Assembly (NCBI GenBank): GCA_017940255.1
Contig: JAGAZB010000009.1
Location: forward strand, 1-64,000
Length of the DNA: 64,000 bases
Direction: 5' to 3'
DNA from: Treponema sp.
Lineage (GTDB): Bacteria > Spirochaetota > Spirochaetia > Treponematales > Treponemataceae
Shown: one piece after another, positions 51,103 through 60,295 of the stretch
Layout of the letters: every line of letters starts with the position of its first letter
How positions within the stretch are numbered: the first letter of the stretch is position 1
The notes under the pieces: generated by a model
The model's input: the letters and a program-made list of their open reading frames with translations, nothing else
The model's database searches: none
What the model was told of the DNA's origin: nothing
Made by a program: the position numbers and the translations under genes

Positions 51103-51229
51103 AAAAGGGGATGTCTAATAAGTAAGTAATGCGGTGGTTGAGCTTGTCGAAACCACCACATATAGTGTAAATGGTCATTTCGACAAGCTCAATGACCGCA
51201 GTCCCAAATCTTATTAGACATCCCCTTTT
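51103..51229. mobile_element. MITE-like palindromic element, copy 2
   Basis: Perfect 20-bp terminal inverted repeats AAAAGGGGATGTCTAATAAG (51103-51122 and complement ending 51229). The internal part matches the copy at 30251-30369 with two or three differences. No coding capacity. It lies between the gpmI tail and the methyltransferase gene. Confidence 0.82.
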
Positions 51230-51242
51230 AGTAAAGACAAGT

Positions 51243-51359
51243 CTACTTCAAGTTAATCATGCTCTTGTCGTAGTCTGTTGGTGGAACAAAGCCCATCAAA
51301 GTCATCAAAGTTGGTCGCAATCCGCTGCGCGTCTTGCGACCAACATTGATTGAACAACT
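51243..51359 (-). pseudogene. Remnant of a second gpmI 3' end
   Basis: Directly after the gpmI TAG and in the same frame, the sequence encodes LRPTLMTLMGFVPPTDYDK then SMINLK and a TAG stop. This aligns with the gpmI end WPSTLIELMGYMPPKDYDAS-MINLK but differs at most third positions and uses GC-richer codons. An 11-bp inverted repeat GTTGGTCGCAA/TTGCGACCAAC lies at about 51310-51344. It is a leftover 3' end, probably from gene replacement. Confidence 0.7.
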
Positions 51360-53027
51360 CTATTTAAGATTAATCATACTTGCATCATAATCTTTTGGAG
51401 GCATATAGCCCATGAGTTCAATCAATGTGCTAGGCCAAGAAGAGATTCCAAGACCATCATTCAACTTAGTATTGTCATATTCACCCTTGTATTCCGGGTC
51501 ATAGATAATACCAGGAACCGGGTTCAATGAGTGAGAAGTCTTTGCCTTTGGTTCTCCAGAAGCCTTGTCCATCTTTACGCTGCCGTCCTTTGCATGCTCG
51601 TACATATCGTCAGAGTTTCCGTGGTCAGCTGTAAGACAGAGGATACCGCCGGCTTCATCAATTGCAGCCTTAAGGCGTCCAAGCTGAAGGTCCATACCTT
51701 CCATAGAACAAACTACAGCGTTGAATACACCTGTGTGTCCTACCATATCACCATTTGGATAGTTGAGGCGGATGTGGTCATATTTTCCAGATTTAATTGC
51801 TTCAATTACCTTATCAGTAATTTCTGCACACTTCATCCATGGGCGCTGTTCAAATGGAACTACGTCTGAAGGAACTTCGATGTAGTCTTCAAGCTTTTCG
51901 TCGAATTTACCCTGCTTGTTTCCGTTGAAGAAGTATGTTACGTGTCCGTACTTCTGTGTTTCAGAAATTGCAAGGAGCTTTACGCCAGTTTTTGTAAGAT
52001 ATTCACCCATTGTGCGGTCAATGCTTGGTGGGTTTACAAGGTACTGAGCTGGAACATGAGCGTCTCCGTCGTATTCCATCATACCTGCATATTCAACAGC
52101 TGGTACACGAACGCGGTCAAATGGGAGGTCTCCACCCTTTGGAGTTTCGAAAGCGCGTGTCATTTCAAGGGCACGGTCACCGCGGAAGTTAAAGTAAATT
52201 ACAGAATCGCCGTCTTCAATTGTTCCAACTGGCTTTCCATCTTTTGCAATTACAAATTCGTGCATATCCTGGTCGAGTACGCCTGGAATTTCAGCACGGT
52301 ATGTTTCAATAGCCTTTGTTGCAGATTCAAACTTGCGTCCTTCGCCAAGAACGTGAGCCTTCCATCCGCGCTCTACCATGCTCCAATCTGCATTGTAGCG
52401 GTCCATAGTCATGTACATACGTCCACCACCAGAAGCAATCTGATAGTCAACTCCTGCAAAGCCAGCAAGGAATTCTTCAAGTGGAGTGATGTAGTTCAAG
52501 GCAGAAGTTGGGTCAACATCGCGACCATCCAGCAAAGCGTGAACGCGAAGCTTTTTTACTCCGTCTTTGTTTGCCTGTGTAACCATTGCCTTAAGGTGGT
52601 CAATGTGAGAGTGAACGTTTCCGTCAGAAACAAGTCCGATAAAATGCAAGGTTGAGTTCTTATCGTTTACATTCTTAATAAGTTTTTTCCATGTGTCAGC
52701 AGCGAACATAGAACCGTTTGCAATAGATTCACCAACGAGCTTAGCACCCTGAGCAAAAACGCGGCCACAACCCATAGCGTTGTGTCCTACTTCAGAGTTA
52801 CCCATATCATCATCAGAAGGAAGACCTACGGCAGTTCCGTGAGCCTTAAGTTTTGTGTGAGGACAGTTTGCAGTGAACCAGTCCAGGTACTTCATTTTTG
52901 AAGCCTTAACTGCATCTCCCTCTTCGTACTTACCATATCCAACGCCGTCCATAATTACCAGGACAACAGGACCGCGACGACCCTTCCAGTTAGGGTTCTT
53001 TTCCAATGCATGCATTGTGTCTGCCAT
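51360..53027 (-). CDS. gpmI: Phosphoglycerate mutase, cofactor-independent
   Basis: A 555-residue glycolytic enzyme (3-phosphoglycerate to 2-phosphoglycerate). The metal-binding catalytic Ser is in DDDMGNSEVGHNAMG, other ligands in DGVGYGKYEEGDA and LTADHGNSDDMYE. SD AAAGGAG. It has a second, diverged 3' end just after its stop (51243-51359). Confidence 0.95.
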   Translation of the reverse strand: MADTMHALEKNPNWKGRRGPVVLVIMDGVGYGKYEEGDAVKASKMKYLDWFTANCPHTKLKAHGTAVGLPSDDDMGNSEVGHNAMGCGRVFAQGAKLVGESIANGSMFAADTWKKLIKNVNDKNSTLHFIGLVSDGNVHSHIDHLKAMVTQANKDGVKKLRVHALLDGRDVDPTSALNYITPLEEFLAGFAGVDYQIASGGGRMYMTMDRYNADWSMVERGWKAHVLGEGRKFESATKAIETYRAEIPGVLDQDMHEFVIAKDGKPVGTIEDGDSVIYFNFRGDRALEMTRAFETPKGGDLPFDRVRVPAVEYAGMMEYDGDAHVPAQYLVNPPSIDRTMGEYLTKTGVKLLAISETQKYGHVTYFFNGNKQGKFDEKLEDYIEVPSDVVPFEQRPWMKCAEITDKVIEAIKSGKYDHIRLNYPNGDMVGHTGVFNAVVCSMEGMDLQLGRLKAAIDEAGGILCLTADHGNSDDMYEHAKDGSVKMDKASGEPKAKTSHSLNPVPGIIYDPEYKGEYDNTKLNDGLGISSWPSTLIELMGYMPPKDYDASMINLK

Positions 53028-53099
53028 TTATAACTCCTTTAAAATTACTCTCATAAAATAGTTATCCTATTCTACAGATTTTTAGCGGGATGTACAATT

Positions 53100-53462
53100 C
53101 TATTTATACTCGGGTTCCTGAGTTGCGGCAGATATAGTGTTTTCGTTTTCTGAATATGGGGGATAGTGTACTTCTTCTGAATGACAATCTGATTTATAAA
53201 CAGATTCGTCTAGAAGATCTTTTACATCAACCTTCAAAACTTTTGCAAATGCTACAAGTTGAATGTCGTTTATAGTGCCTTGACCGGCTTCCATTCTTTG
53301 CACGGTATTTTTTGTCATTGGAATGCCTTCCAGCTGAATAAGGGTGGCTAATCCATTTTGAGAAAGTTCAGGATTTTTTGCTAACCTGATTTTTTTTATG
53401 TTCATACCAGCAATATTTGCGCGACCGTTTTTTATAGGTACGTGAATCTTCTTTCGTGACAT
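53100..53462 (-). CDS. XRE-family transcriptional regulator
   Basis: A 120-residue protein with a helix-turn-helix at about residues 22-80 (IKKIRLAKNPELSQNGLATL, MTKNTVQRMEAGQGTINDIQ) and a short disordered C terminus. It is divergent from the SpoIIE gene, and a 21-bp palindrome between them is a likely operator. Weak SD (GAAG). Confidence 0.85.
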   Translation of the reverse strand: MSRKKIHVPIKNGRANIAGMNIKKIRLAKNPELSQNGLATLIQLEGIPMTKNTVQRMEAGQGTINDIQLVAFAKVLKVDVKDLLDESVYKSDCHSEEVHYPPYSENENTISAATQEPEYK

Positions 53463-53508
53463 AATTCTTCAACTTTCGAAAAAAGAATAAATCATTTTAT
53501 TTAATCAC

Positions 53509-53529
53509 ATGACCTAATAATTAGGTCAT
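53509..53529. promoter_or_regulatory. 21-bp palindrome between XRE and SpoIIE genes
   Basis: ATGACCTAATA followed by ATTAGGTCAT is a perfect palindrome (10-bp arms, 1-base centre). Each arm offers an ATGACC -35-like hexamer outward. It is a candidate operator for the XRE protein controlling both directions. Confidence 0.65.
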
Positions 53530-53585
53530 ACATTTATAATGTGAATGCTGTATGAATTTTACTATCGTTTTTTTTTAATATGGTT

Positions 53586-53591
53586 TATAAT
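53586..53591 (+). promoter_or_regulatory. -10 box for the SpoIIE gene
   Basis: TATAAT lies 6 bases before the ATG at 53598. No SD exists. An alternative -10 (TATAAT at 53535-53540) lies nearer the palindrome. Confidence 0.45.
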
Positions 53592-53597
53592 TGAAAT

Positions 53598-55718
53598 ATG
53601 TGTGTAAAAGGCAAAAGTTGCTTTTCTTTAATAGTAATTTGTACGCTTCTTTGTAGCATAATGTCCTGCAAAAAAAAGGAAATTGGCTATACACGCATAG
53701 ATTTATCGGATGCAGTTGAATACATAGAGGCTCCCCCTGATTATTTTGTAGGAGATATGATTCGGCTGGAAAATGATTTTAAGCCACTTGAAAAAAAAGA
53801 TATGCCAAATCTTCTGGACCTTTTGGAAGATGAAAACAACTATCTCTGGCTTAGAATCCGCTTTCAGGTGCCACGCGAACTGCAAAATTCTGATGTAGGT
53901 CTGTATATTGGCTATATTCACGCTGCGGATAGAGTCTGGCTCAACAATTCTTCAGTCCGAACATATGGAAACTTCCCGCCAAATGCCCTGGGGGCTGGTT
54001 ATCAGGCCCAGTATTTTATGTTCGCAAAGAACATTGTAAAACAGAGGGAAGTAAACACTATGCTTATTCAGGTCTGGACAGGAACTTCTGTTTCTATTTC
54101 CGATAATATATTTTTGGCTCCTCAGATGTATATTTACCGCATGGCGGAGCTTAATTCTTTTTTGAATTCCAAGATTTACCTTTGTGCAGCTGTAATAATG
54201 CTTTTAATTAGTGCCCTATATGTATTCCTCTATGTAAAAATGAGGAAATTTGATGAATGTAGGGCTTACCTTTATTTTGGACTTCTTGTTTTTTACAGTG
54301 TGGGCTTCCTTATGCCTTTCTTTATTGCAGAAGTTCCATGGATAAAACCAATATTTATCAGTTATTTTGGAATTATAAAATGGTTTATGTGCTTTGGTGC
54401 CTATACTGCCGTATATTTTGCCTCTTCTTTCATTACGAACTGGCTTAGATATAGAGAAACAAAACGAACAATTGCTGTAAGGGTGATTTTGTGGTTTATT
54501 CCTCTTGTTGCTACTCTTGCCATTCCAACCTACAGGGGGCTCAGAACATATTCGCAGATTTGGTTCTTAATCATTATGCTTCAATTTTTGTTCTGTACTC
54601 CAAAACTTTTCAGGGCATTCCGTGACAACACCCGCAGACATCTTGCCTTGCAGTGTATTCTTGGTTTTACTCCTGTATTAGTCGGAATTATTCTGGATAT
54701 TTTATTCCGCTTTGGACTTAGAAATCGTAATCTTCCTTTCTTTAGTCTTTATGGCTGGCAGATTACTCTTTATACATTCCTCTTCTATCTTATGAGCAGG
54801 TTTGCTCAGATGTTTGTTCATTCAACTGCACTCAAAGAGCAGCTCACCGAGTTTAATGCTCACCTGGAAGATGTTGTTGCAATCAGAACAAAAGAGCTTT
54901 CCGAAACAAACTTTATGCTTTCACGAGGATTGGAAACTGTTGCTCATGTTCAGAAAAACTTCCTTCCTAAACGCGATAAAACTTTCCGCGGCTGGGAAAT
55001 TGCCGTAAGTTATAAGCCTCTGGACAGTGATGTTTCTGGAGATCTTTATGATTATTACTACGACGGTCAGAATTTGCTTGGCCTGGGTATTTTTGATGTT
55101 TCAGGACACGGAATTCCAGCCGGACTTATGACAATTCTTGCAAAGAGTATCATCAGTCAGAAGTTCCTGACTGGACTTGCAAATTCAGCGAATATGTCTG
55201 ATATTCTGAAAGAAATAAACAATTCATATATAAAAGAAAAGAGTAATGTTGAAAATTACATAACCGGTCTTTTGTTCCATTTTAGTGAGTTTGATAAAAA
55301 AGATTTCTGTGAACTTCAGCTTGCAAATGCGGGACATCCGGCTCCCCTGCTTTATTCAAGAAAAAATGAAGAAGTTACTGAACTTAAATTTGAAGACCCG
55401 AATGAGCAGTATGGTATTCTTGGTGTAGACGGACTTCCTGTTTCATTCCCAGATGTAAGCTGCAAAATTGGTATAAATGACATTCTGGTTTGCTTTACAG
55501 ATGGACTTACAGAAGCTTCAAATGCCGATTCTGAAGAATTTGGAAAGAAGCGTGTTGCAGAAATCTTAAAGGAAAATGCAAGCCGTTCTGCAGAAGAGAT
55601 AAAGACCTGCATTATAAATGGTTATCAGGAATTTGTTGGCAAGCAGAAACCTTTTGATGACCTTACACTCATTGTATTAAAGAGAACTCTTTCAAAAGAT
55701 TTCCTTGAAGAAATCTAA
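53598..55718 (+). CDS. 7TM receptor-SpoIIE phosphatase
   Basis: A 706-residue membrane signalling protein. The signal sequence ends in SIMSC, a possible lipobox. An extracytoplasmic 7TMR-DISMED2-like region (about 40-190) is followed by seven membrane helices (about 195-415), a coiled coil (QLTEFNAHLEDVVAIRTKEL) and a PP2C/SpoIIE domain (DVSGDLYDYYYDG, GIFDVSGHGIPAGLMTIL, VCFTDGLTEASN). By family it dephosphorylates an anti-anti-sigma factor or STAS protein; none is encoded here. Confidence 0.9.
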   Translation: MCVKGKSCFSLIVICTLLCSIMSCKKKEIGYTRIDLSDAVEYIEAPPDYFVGDMIRLENDFKPLEKKDMPNLLDLLEDENNYLWLRIRFQVPRELQNSDVGLYIGYIHAADRVWLNNSSVRTYGNFPPNALGAGYQAQYFMFAKNIVKQREVNTMLIQVWTGTSVSISDNIFLAPQMYIYRMAELNSFLNSKIYLCAAVIMLLISALYVFLYVKMRKFDECRAYLYFGLLVFYSVGFLMPFFIAEVPWIKPIFISYFGIIKWFMCFGAYTAVYFASSFITNWLRYRETKRTIAVRVILWFIPLVATLAIPTYRGLRTYSQIWFLIIMLQFLFCTPKLFRAFRDNTRRHLALQCILGFTPVLVGIILDILFRFGLRNRNLPFFSLYGWQITLYTFLFYLMSRFAQMFVHSTALKEQLTEFNAHLEDVVAIRTKELSETNFMLSRGLETVAHVQKNFLPKRDKTFRGWEIAVSYKPLDSDVSGDLYDYYYDGQNLLGLGIFDVSGHGIPAGLMTILAKSIISQKFLTGLANSANMSDILKEINNSYIKEKSNVENYITGLLFHFSEFDKKDFCELQLANAGHPAPLLYSRKNEEVTELKFEDPNEQYGILGVDGLPVSFPDVSCKIGINDILVCFTDGLTEASNADSEEFGKKRVAEILKENASRSAEEIKTCIINGYQEFVGKQKPFDDLTLIVLKRTLSKDFLEEI

Positions 55719-55753
55719 TTTGTTAAAATCATCCTGATTAAATCACCCTGGTT

Positions 55754-57472
55754 TTAGTTGAACTCAAATCTTACCGTTTCTTTTTCTGTCTTATGGCGAG
55801 ATTTAAGGAGCAGAGTATTTGTGTTCTGCTTATAAACGTAACCAGAAGAATTATAAGTTTCAAAGCGTGGGTCGGTGCGGTAAAGCATGTCATAGATGTA
55901 AATCTTTGTAAACTGTGGAATTCCACGGCAGATAAGGTAGTTTGTCTGACCTTCAAAGAAGTCAATAGTAAGAGAACTGCTTCCGTCTGCTTCTTTTTCG
56001 TAAATAACAGATTTTGCACAGGTCCATGCAATTACAGGAGTTGAGCCTGCAACCTTTATAATTTCAAAGTGAGGAAGATATACATTGTCGTAGGCAAGAA
56101 TTGGGAAGAGGTTTGCAAGTGTTCTTAAATCAAATGAAGAAGCTTCTGCGAGGTAAGAATTTACCAGAACATAACCTGCTTTCTGCAGAATTGAGTTATC
56201 TGCAAGAATTCCGTAACGCAGAATTGCCATACCAGTTTCCAGAGCCTGAATTACAGAAAGGAAGGTGTCGTTTTCAGAAATTGTAAGAACGTTGTTGTCA
56301 AATGAGCAGGCTTCTGTAATTCGTTCAATACAGTCTTCCATTGCAGGCTTAAGAATGCTTGCATAGTCTGGATTAAGTTTTTCCAGTGTAACGTATACCT
56401 GAATAATTCCGGTAACCTGGGCAATTGTTGCTTCCTTAAGGTTTGAAGTAGCAACTTTCTGTAAAAGTGTGCGTGCAGTAGACTGTTGTGGGTGCATACA
56501 GATGTATGCGGCAATATTATTTACAGTAAAGATATCAATATTGCCGTTGAGAGCACTTTCTGTAATTCTGCGTTCGTAGTCTTTGAGGCTTTCTTCCAGC
56601 TGGGTGTTCATGTCTTCTAGAGAACCAAAGTATGGTGCAGAAAGGAAGGTGCGCTGTTTGCCGCGGCGTAAAGACTGAGGGATTTCTTCTACAGCCTGAG
56701 CATAGTTACCGCGTTCTGCCATAGCGGCAATATAAGAGATGGCAACCTGTTCAGAAACAATACTTTCTGAAGAATTAGCCTTGTATGCGGAAATAAGATT
56801 GTTTTTGTAAGTATCAATATTTTTCTGGAATGTGAGGCTGTTTGCAATTGGAAGATCTGCAACTGCTTCAAAAGAGAATTTCTTTGTTTCTGTGAATACT
56901 GAATAGCTTACAGTTGATTCAAGTGGCGAAAGATTAAGTCTATTGTCAGAAATAGAATGAGCAAGAACTTCCCAAAAGTCTTTTTTGCCGGCTATTACAA
57001 TGTGGTCAGATTCTTCTGTTGTAACTTTTGTGTTTGAAGTAAATTTAAATGGAATAGAAAGACTAAGGGCATCTTCTGGAAGTGATGCTGTAAGAAGGAA
57101 ATTTGCATTTGCTTCTTCTGAAGAAATAGAAGCTGTGAGTTCAACATTGTTTGTAAAATAGAATTTGAACTGGCCGTCTTTTTCGTTAGACCAGTTTATA
57201 AGTTCCAGCGCAGTTTCTTCATTCTGATTGTTAATGAGCAGGGCAGGTGTTTGATCATCACAAAAAATATTTAAGCCGTTGTAAGAAACTCTGAGTGTAT
57301 TTTTGAGTGTGCTTGTATTTCCGTTTTCTGTTTGTGCGAGTGTAACCTGAAGTCCACCGAATTTTTTAATAATATTTGAATCTGTTCTAAATTGAAGGAC
57401 AAAAATGCCGATGATAATAACGATATCGACAATAAGCAGTCCTAATGCTTTTTTTAATATCCGAATGCTCAT
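55754..57472 (-). CDS. Hypothetical membrane-anchored protein
   Basis: A 572-residue protein with one N-terminal membrane helix (LGLLIVDIVIIIGIFVLQF) and a large extracytoplasmic part: a beta-rich half (residues 35-230) and an alpha-helical, repeat-like half (240-490). No family is recognised. No SD; the promoter predicts a leaderless start. Convergent with the SpoIIE gene and divergent from the TPR lipoprotein gene. Confidence 0.75.
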   Translation of the reverse strand: MSIRILKKALGLLIVDIVIIIGIFVLQFRTDSNIIKKFGGLQVTLAQTENGNTSTLKNTLRVSYNGLNIFCDDQTPALLINNQNEETALELINWSNEKDGQFKFYFTNNVELTASISSEEANANFLLTASLPEDALSLSIPFKFTSNTKVTTEESDHIVIAGKKDFWEVLAHSISDNRLNLSPLESTVSYSVFTETKKFSFEAVADLPIANSLTFQKNIDTYKNNLISAYKANSSESIVSEQVAISYIAAMAERGNYAQAVEEIPQSLRRGKQRTFLSAPYFGSLEDMNTQLEESLKDYERRITESALNGNIDIFTVNNIAAYICMHPQQSTARTLLQKVATSNLKEATIAQVTGIIQVYVTLEKLNPDYASILKPAMEDCIERITEACSFDNNVLTISENDTFLSVIQALETGMAILRYGILADNSILQKAGYVLVNSYLAEASSFDLRTLANLFPILAYDNVYLPHFEIIKVAGSTPVIAWTCAKSVIYEKEADGSSSLTIDFFEGQTNYLICRGIPQFTKIYIYDMLYRTDPRFETYNSSGYVYKQNTNTLLLKSRHKTEKETVRFEFN

Positions 57473-57480
57473 TTGTTATT

Positions 57481-57509
57481 AGTTTAGCCAATGATGCGTT
57501 TAATTTCAA
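57481..57509 (-). promoter_or_regulatory. Promoter of the 572-residue protein gene (leaderless type)
   Basis: Minus strand TTGAAA (57504-57509), 17-bp spacer, TAAACT (57481-57486), then 8 bases to the ATG. Confidence 0.55.
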
Positions 57510-57538
57510 TAATATAGAATAAATAAAAAGGGTTTAAT

Positions 57539-58987
57539 ATGAAAAAGATTTTTTCACAATCAGCTTTAATTATCTTGTCTGCAGTTATGGTAGTCTGCAT
57601 TTCTGCCTGCGCCAGCAAAAAGGGAGTTCAGCCAAAAGGTGAAGAACCAAAGGTAGCAGAAAAAGCGGTAGAAAAGGAACCGAAGGCTCCTGCAGTAGAA
57701 GAGCCTGCAGATGTACGTTTTGCAAAAAAACTTCAGAAATACCTTAATGACGGGGATAGAAGAGGGGCTATTGCCTGTTTTGATAATATGCCAAAAGAGC
57801 TGGAAGACAAGGTTGATTTAAAGATGATTCTGGGTGCTCTTTATTTTTCTGACGAACAGTATGAAAATGCTGTAGATGTCGCAAATCGGGTTTTGGAAAT
57901 TGAAGCTAACAATCTTCAGGCCTTGGAATTGCTTTCTATGTGTGCACGTGCAAGCGGAGATAAAAAATCGTATAAAGAGACATCTGAAAAAATTCTTTTA
58001 ATTGATCCATATAATCCAACTATAAATATTCAGAAGGGTGAAGATTACGCTTTAAATAAGCGTTATAAGCTGGCCCTTAATTCATACAGGAATGCCGTTA
58101 AAGGGGATGCAAAAAACACAGATGCACTTTTTGGTTATGCCCAGATGTCTTATTATCTTGATGATACAAAAACAGCAGAAAACTATCTGAATAAGATTCT
58201 TGAGATTGATTCAAAAAATGCTCCTGCCCTTGCATATCTTGCAAAGCTTGCATACGGCGATGAAAACTATTTGCGCGCAACTAAACTTATAAAGCAGGCC
58301 ATAGAAATTGATCCAATGATTTATGATTACTGGATGGATTATGGAACTTATATGCGCTATCAGGGAAAATTTGAAGAAGCTGCCCGCTGTTGGGAAAAAG
58401 CTGTTTCTCTGGATCCAGAATACTTCCTTGCTTACGCATATCTGGCTGGAAACTATGATGATTTAGGAAAATTCGATCTTGCTCTGGAAAATTATCACAA
58501 GGTTATAGAAACTAATCCAAAATATTTTTATGCCTATGAATCAACTGCAATTCTGGAATATCATGCTGGAAATTATAAAAATGCAATTCAGTATTTTAAT
58601 AAGGCAAATAGTTATAGTCAGAATTATTCTTACGCACTTATGATTGCAGCCTGCTATTTGAAGCTGGGCGATGCTGTAAATGCGAAATCTGTGCTTGCTA
58701 ATCAGTTAAAAACACTTGAAAAGACCAGTCTTGAATATGATATGGTTAGATTCTTTAATGACCCTTACAGTAAAAATGCTGAAAATCAGTTAAAACAAAA
58801 AATTGCAAAGGAACTTAATGGCAATAAACGTGGTAAAATGCTATTCTACTTGGGACTCTATTACGAACTTATGGGCGCCAATGACGAAGCTGTTGAATAT
58901 TACGCTAAAGTTGCCAATATGAGTGCGCCAATGTTCTTTGAGTACAGATTTGCAGAATGGGGAATGAAAAATGGGTCAGACTCGTAA
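57539..58987 (+). CDS. TPR-repeat lipoprotein
   Basis: A 482-residue lipoprotein. The lipobox is ISACASKK. A Lys/Glu/Pro linker leads to about nine TPR-like repeats (for example YENAVDVANRVLEIEANNLQ, ALENYHKVIETNPKYFYAYE). SD AAAAGGG. Its 3' end overlaps the TraB-type gene by 17 bases. A scaffold role is inferred. Confidence 0.87.
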   Translation: MKKIFSQSALIILSAVMVVCISACASKKGVQPKGEEPKVAEKAVEKEPKAPAVEEPADVRFAKKLQKYLNDGDRRGAIACFDNMPKELEDKVDLKMILGALYFSDEQYENAVDVANRVLEIEANNLQALELLSMCARASGDKKSYKETSEKILLIDPYNPTINIQKGEDYALNKRYKLALNSYRNAVKGDAKNTDALFGYAQMSYYLDDTKTAENYLNKILEIDSKNAPALAYLAKLAYGDENYLRATKLIKQAIEIDPMIYDYWMDYGTYMRYQGKFEEAARCWEKAVSLDPEYFLAYAYLAGNYDDLGKFDLALENYHKVIETNPKYFYAYESTAILEYHAGNYKNAIQYFNKANSYSQNYSYALMIAACYLKLGDAVNAKSVLANQLKTLEKTSLEYDMVRFFNDPYSKNAENQLKQKIAKELNGNKRGKMLFYLGLYYELMGANDEAVEYYAKVANMSAPMFFEYRFAEWGMKNGSDS

Positions 58988-60146
58988 GACTTTGGAACTT
59001 GCCGGCAGAAAAATAACTTTAGTTGGAACTGCCCATGTCTCAAAAGAAAGTATAGAAGAAGTTGAAAACACAATCAGAGAGTTAAAACCGGATTGTGTTG
59101 CAATTGAGCTTGATGAAAAACGTGCCGATTCAATCAGAAATCCGGATAAATTCCGTCAGTTAGATGTTATAAAGGTTTTAAAGAATCATGAAGGCTTTTT
59201 GATGATGGCGAACCTGATTCTTGCTTCATTCCAGAGACGTATGGGAATGAATGTGGGTGTAAAACCAGGAGATGAAATGCTGGCGGCTATTCATGTTGCA
59301 GATGAATTACAGGTTCCGGCTGTTATGATAGACCGCCCGATTCAGACAACTCTGCGCCGTGCCTGGGCAACAAACACCTTCTGGGGAAAAATGAAGCTTC
59401 TGGCCAGCCTGCTTGCGAGTGCTTTTTCAAAAGAAGAAATCGGTTCTGAAGAAATTGAAAACCTTAAAAATAGCAGCGAAATGGATTCTATGATGAATGA
59501 ACTTTCGGATGACATGCCTGTTATTAAAAAGGTTTTAATTGATGAACGTGACAATTATCTGGCTGCTGGAATCTGGGCTTCAAAAGGCGATAATGTAGTG
59601 GCTGTTTTGGGTGCGGGACATCTTCCTGGTGTTATTGCCCACCTGGAAAAAATGGCGGCTGGCAGCGAAAATACAGATGTAAGTGAAATTTCACAGGTGC
59701 CTGCAAAGGGCTTCGGCGGAAAAATTGCCGCATGGATAATTCCTTTAATTATTGTTGGTCTGATTGTAGCGGGCTTTATTTATGGCGGCCGTGGACTTGG
59801 TCAGAAGATGATTTTGGAATGGATTTTATACAATTCCATTCCGGCTGCAGTTTTCTCTCTGCTGGCACTTGCTCATCCTCTAACAATTCTGGTGGCCTTT
59901 ATTTCGGCTCCTTTTACATCGCTTTGTCCTTTTATTGGGGTGGGCTTTGTTGCCGGCATTGTTCAGGCCTTTTTCCAAAAGCCAAAAGTTTCTGACATGG
60001 AAACCCTGCAGGATGATGTTTCTTCATTCAAGGGCTGGTATAAAAACCGTATTCTTAGAGTCTTCCTTGTATTCATTATGTCTTCAATCGGAAGTTCAAT
60101 AGGAACCTTTGTTGCCGCCGGCGGTTTTATCTCAGACTTGTTGTAA
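58971..60146 (+). CDS. TraB/PrgY-family membrane protein
   Basis: A 391-residue protein with the TraB-domain signature GTAHVSKES, VAIELDEKR and GAGHLPGV in the N-terminal 215 residues, and four to five hydrophobic helices in the C-terminal part (about 235-390). By family it may bind or degrade peptides or act in signalling. It overlaps the TPR gene, so the two are probably co-translated. Confidence 0.85.
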   Translation: MGQTRKTLELAGRKITLVGTAHVSKESIEEVENTIRELKPDCVAIELDEKRADSIRNPDKFRQLDVIKVLKNHEGFLMMANLILASFQRRMGMNVGVKPGDEMLAAIHVADELQVPAVMIDRPIQTTLRRAWATNTFWGKMKLLASLLASAFSKEEIGSEEIENLKNSSEMDSMMNELSDDMPVIKKVLIDERDNYLAAGIWASKGDNVVAVLGAGHLPGVIAHLEKMAAGSENTDVSEISQVPAKGFGGKIAAWIIPLIIVGLIVAGFIYGGRGLGQKMILEWILYNSIPAAVFSLLALAHPLTILVAFISAPFTSLCPFIGVGFVAGIVQAFFQKPKVSDMETLQDDVSSFKGWYKNRILRVFLVFIMSSIGSSIGTFVAAGGFISDLL

Positions 60147-60295
60147 TTTTCGCAAAAAATCAAAGTAAGAAAAGTCTTATTCTTCTTAGTGTATCTATCC
60201 TTACAGATTAGTTGTTAGATTTATACAAGATTTGCTCATATAAAATACATCTGTGTAGATTTTATGAAAAGACTGTTTAAAGTAGGGAGACAGAA

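Noticed and set aside
51072..51161. Longer N terminus for the DNA methyltransferase
   Set aside because: The extra codons come from the palindromic mobile element, and a normal ATG follows at 51071.
51942..52655. Plus-strand 237-codon frame opposite gpmI
   Set aside because: Shadow of a clear glycolytic gene; amino-acid composition is unlike a real protein.
60233..60277. 14-codon ORF before the second TolC-like gene
   Set aside because: Too short, with no SD; no reason to prefer it over chance.
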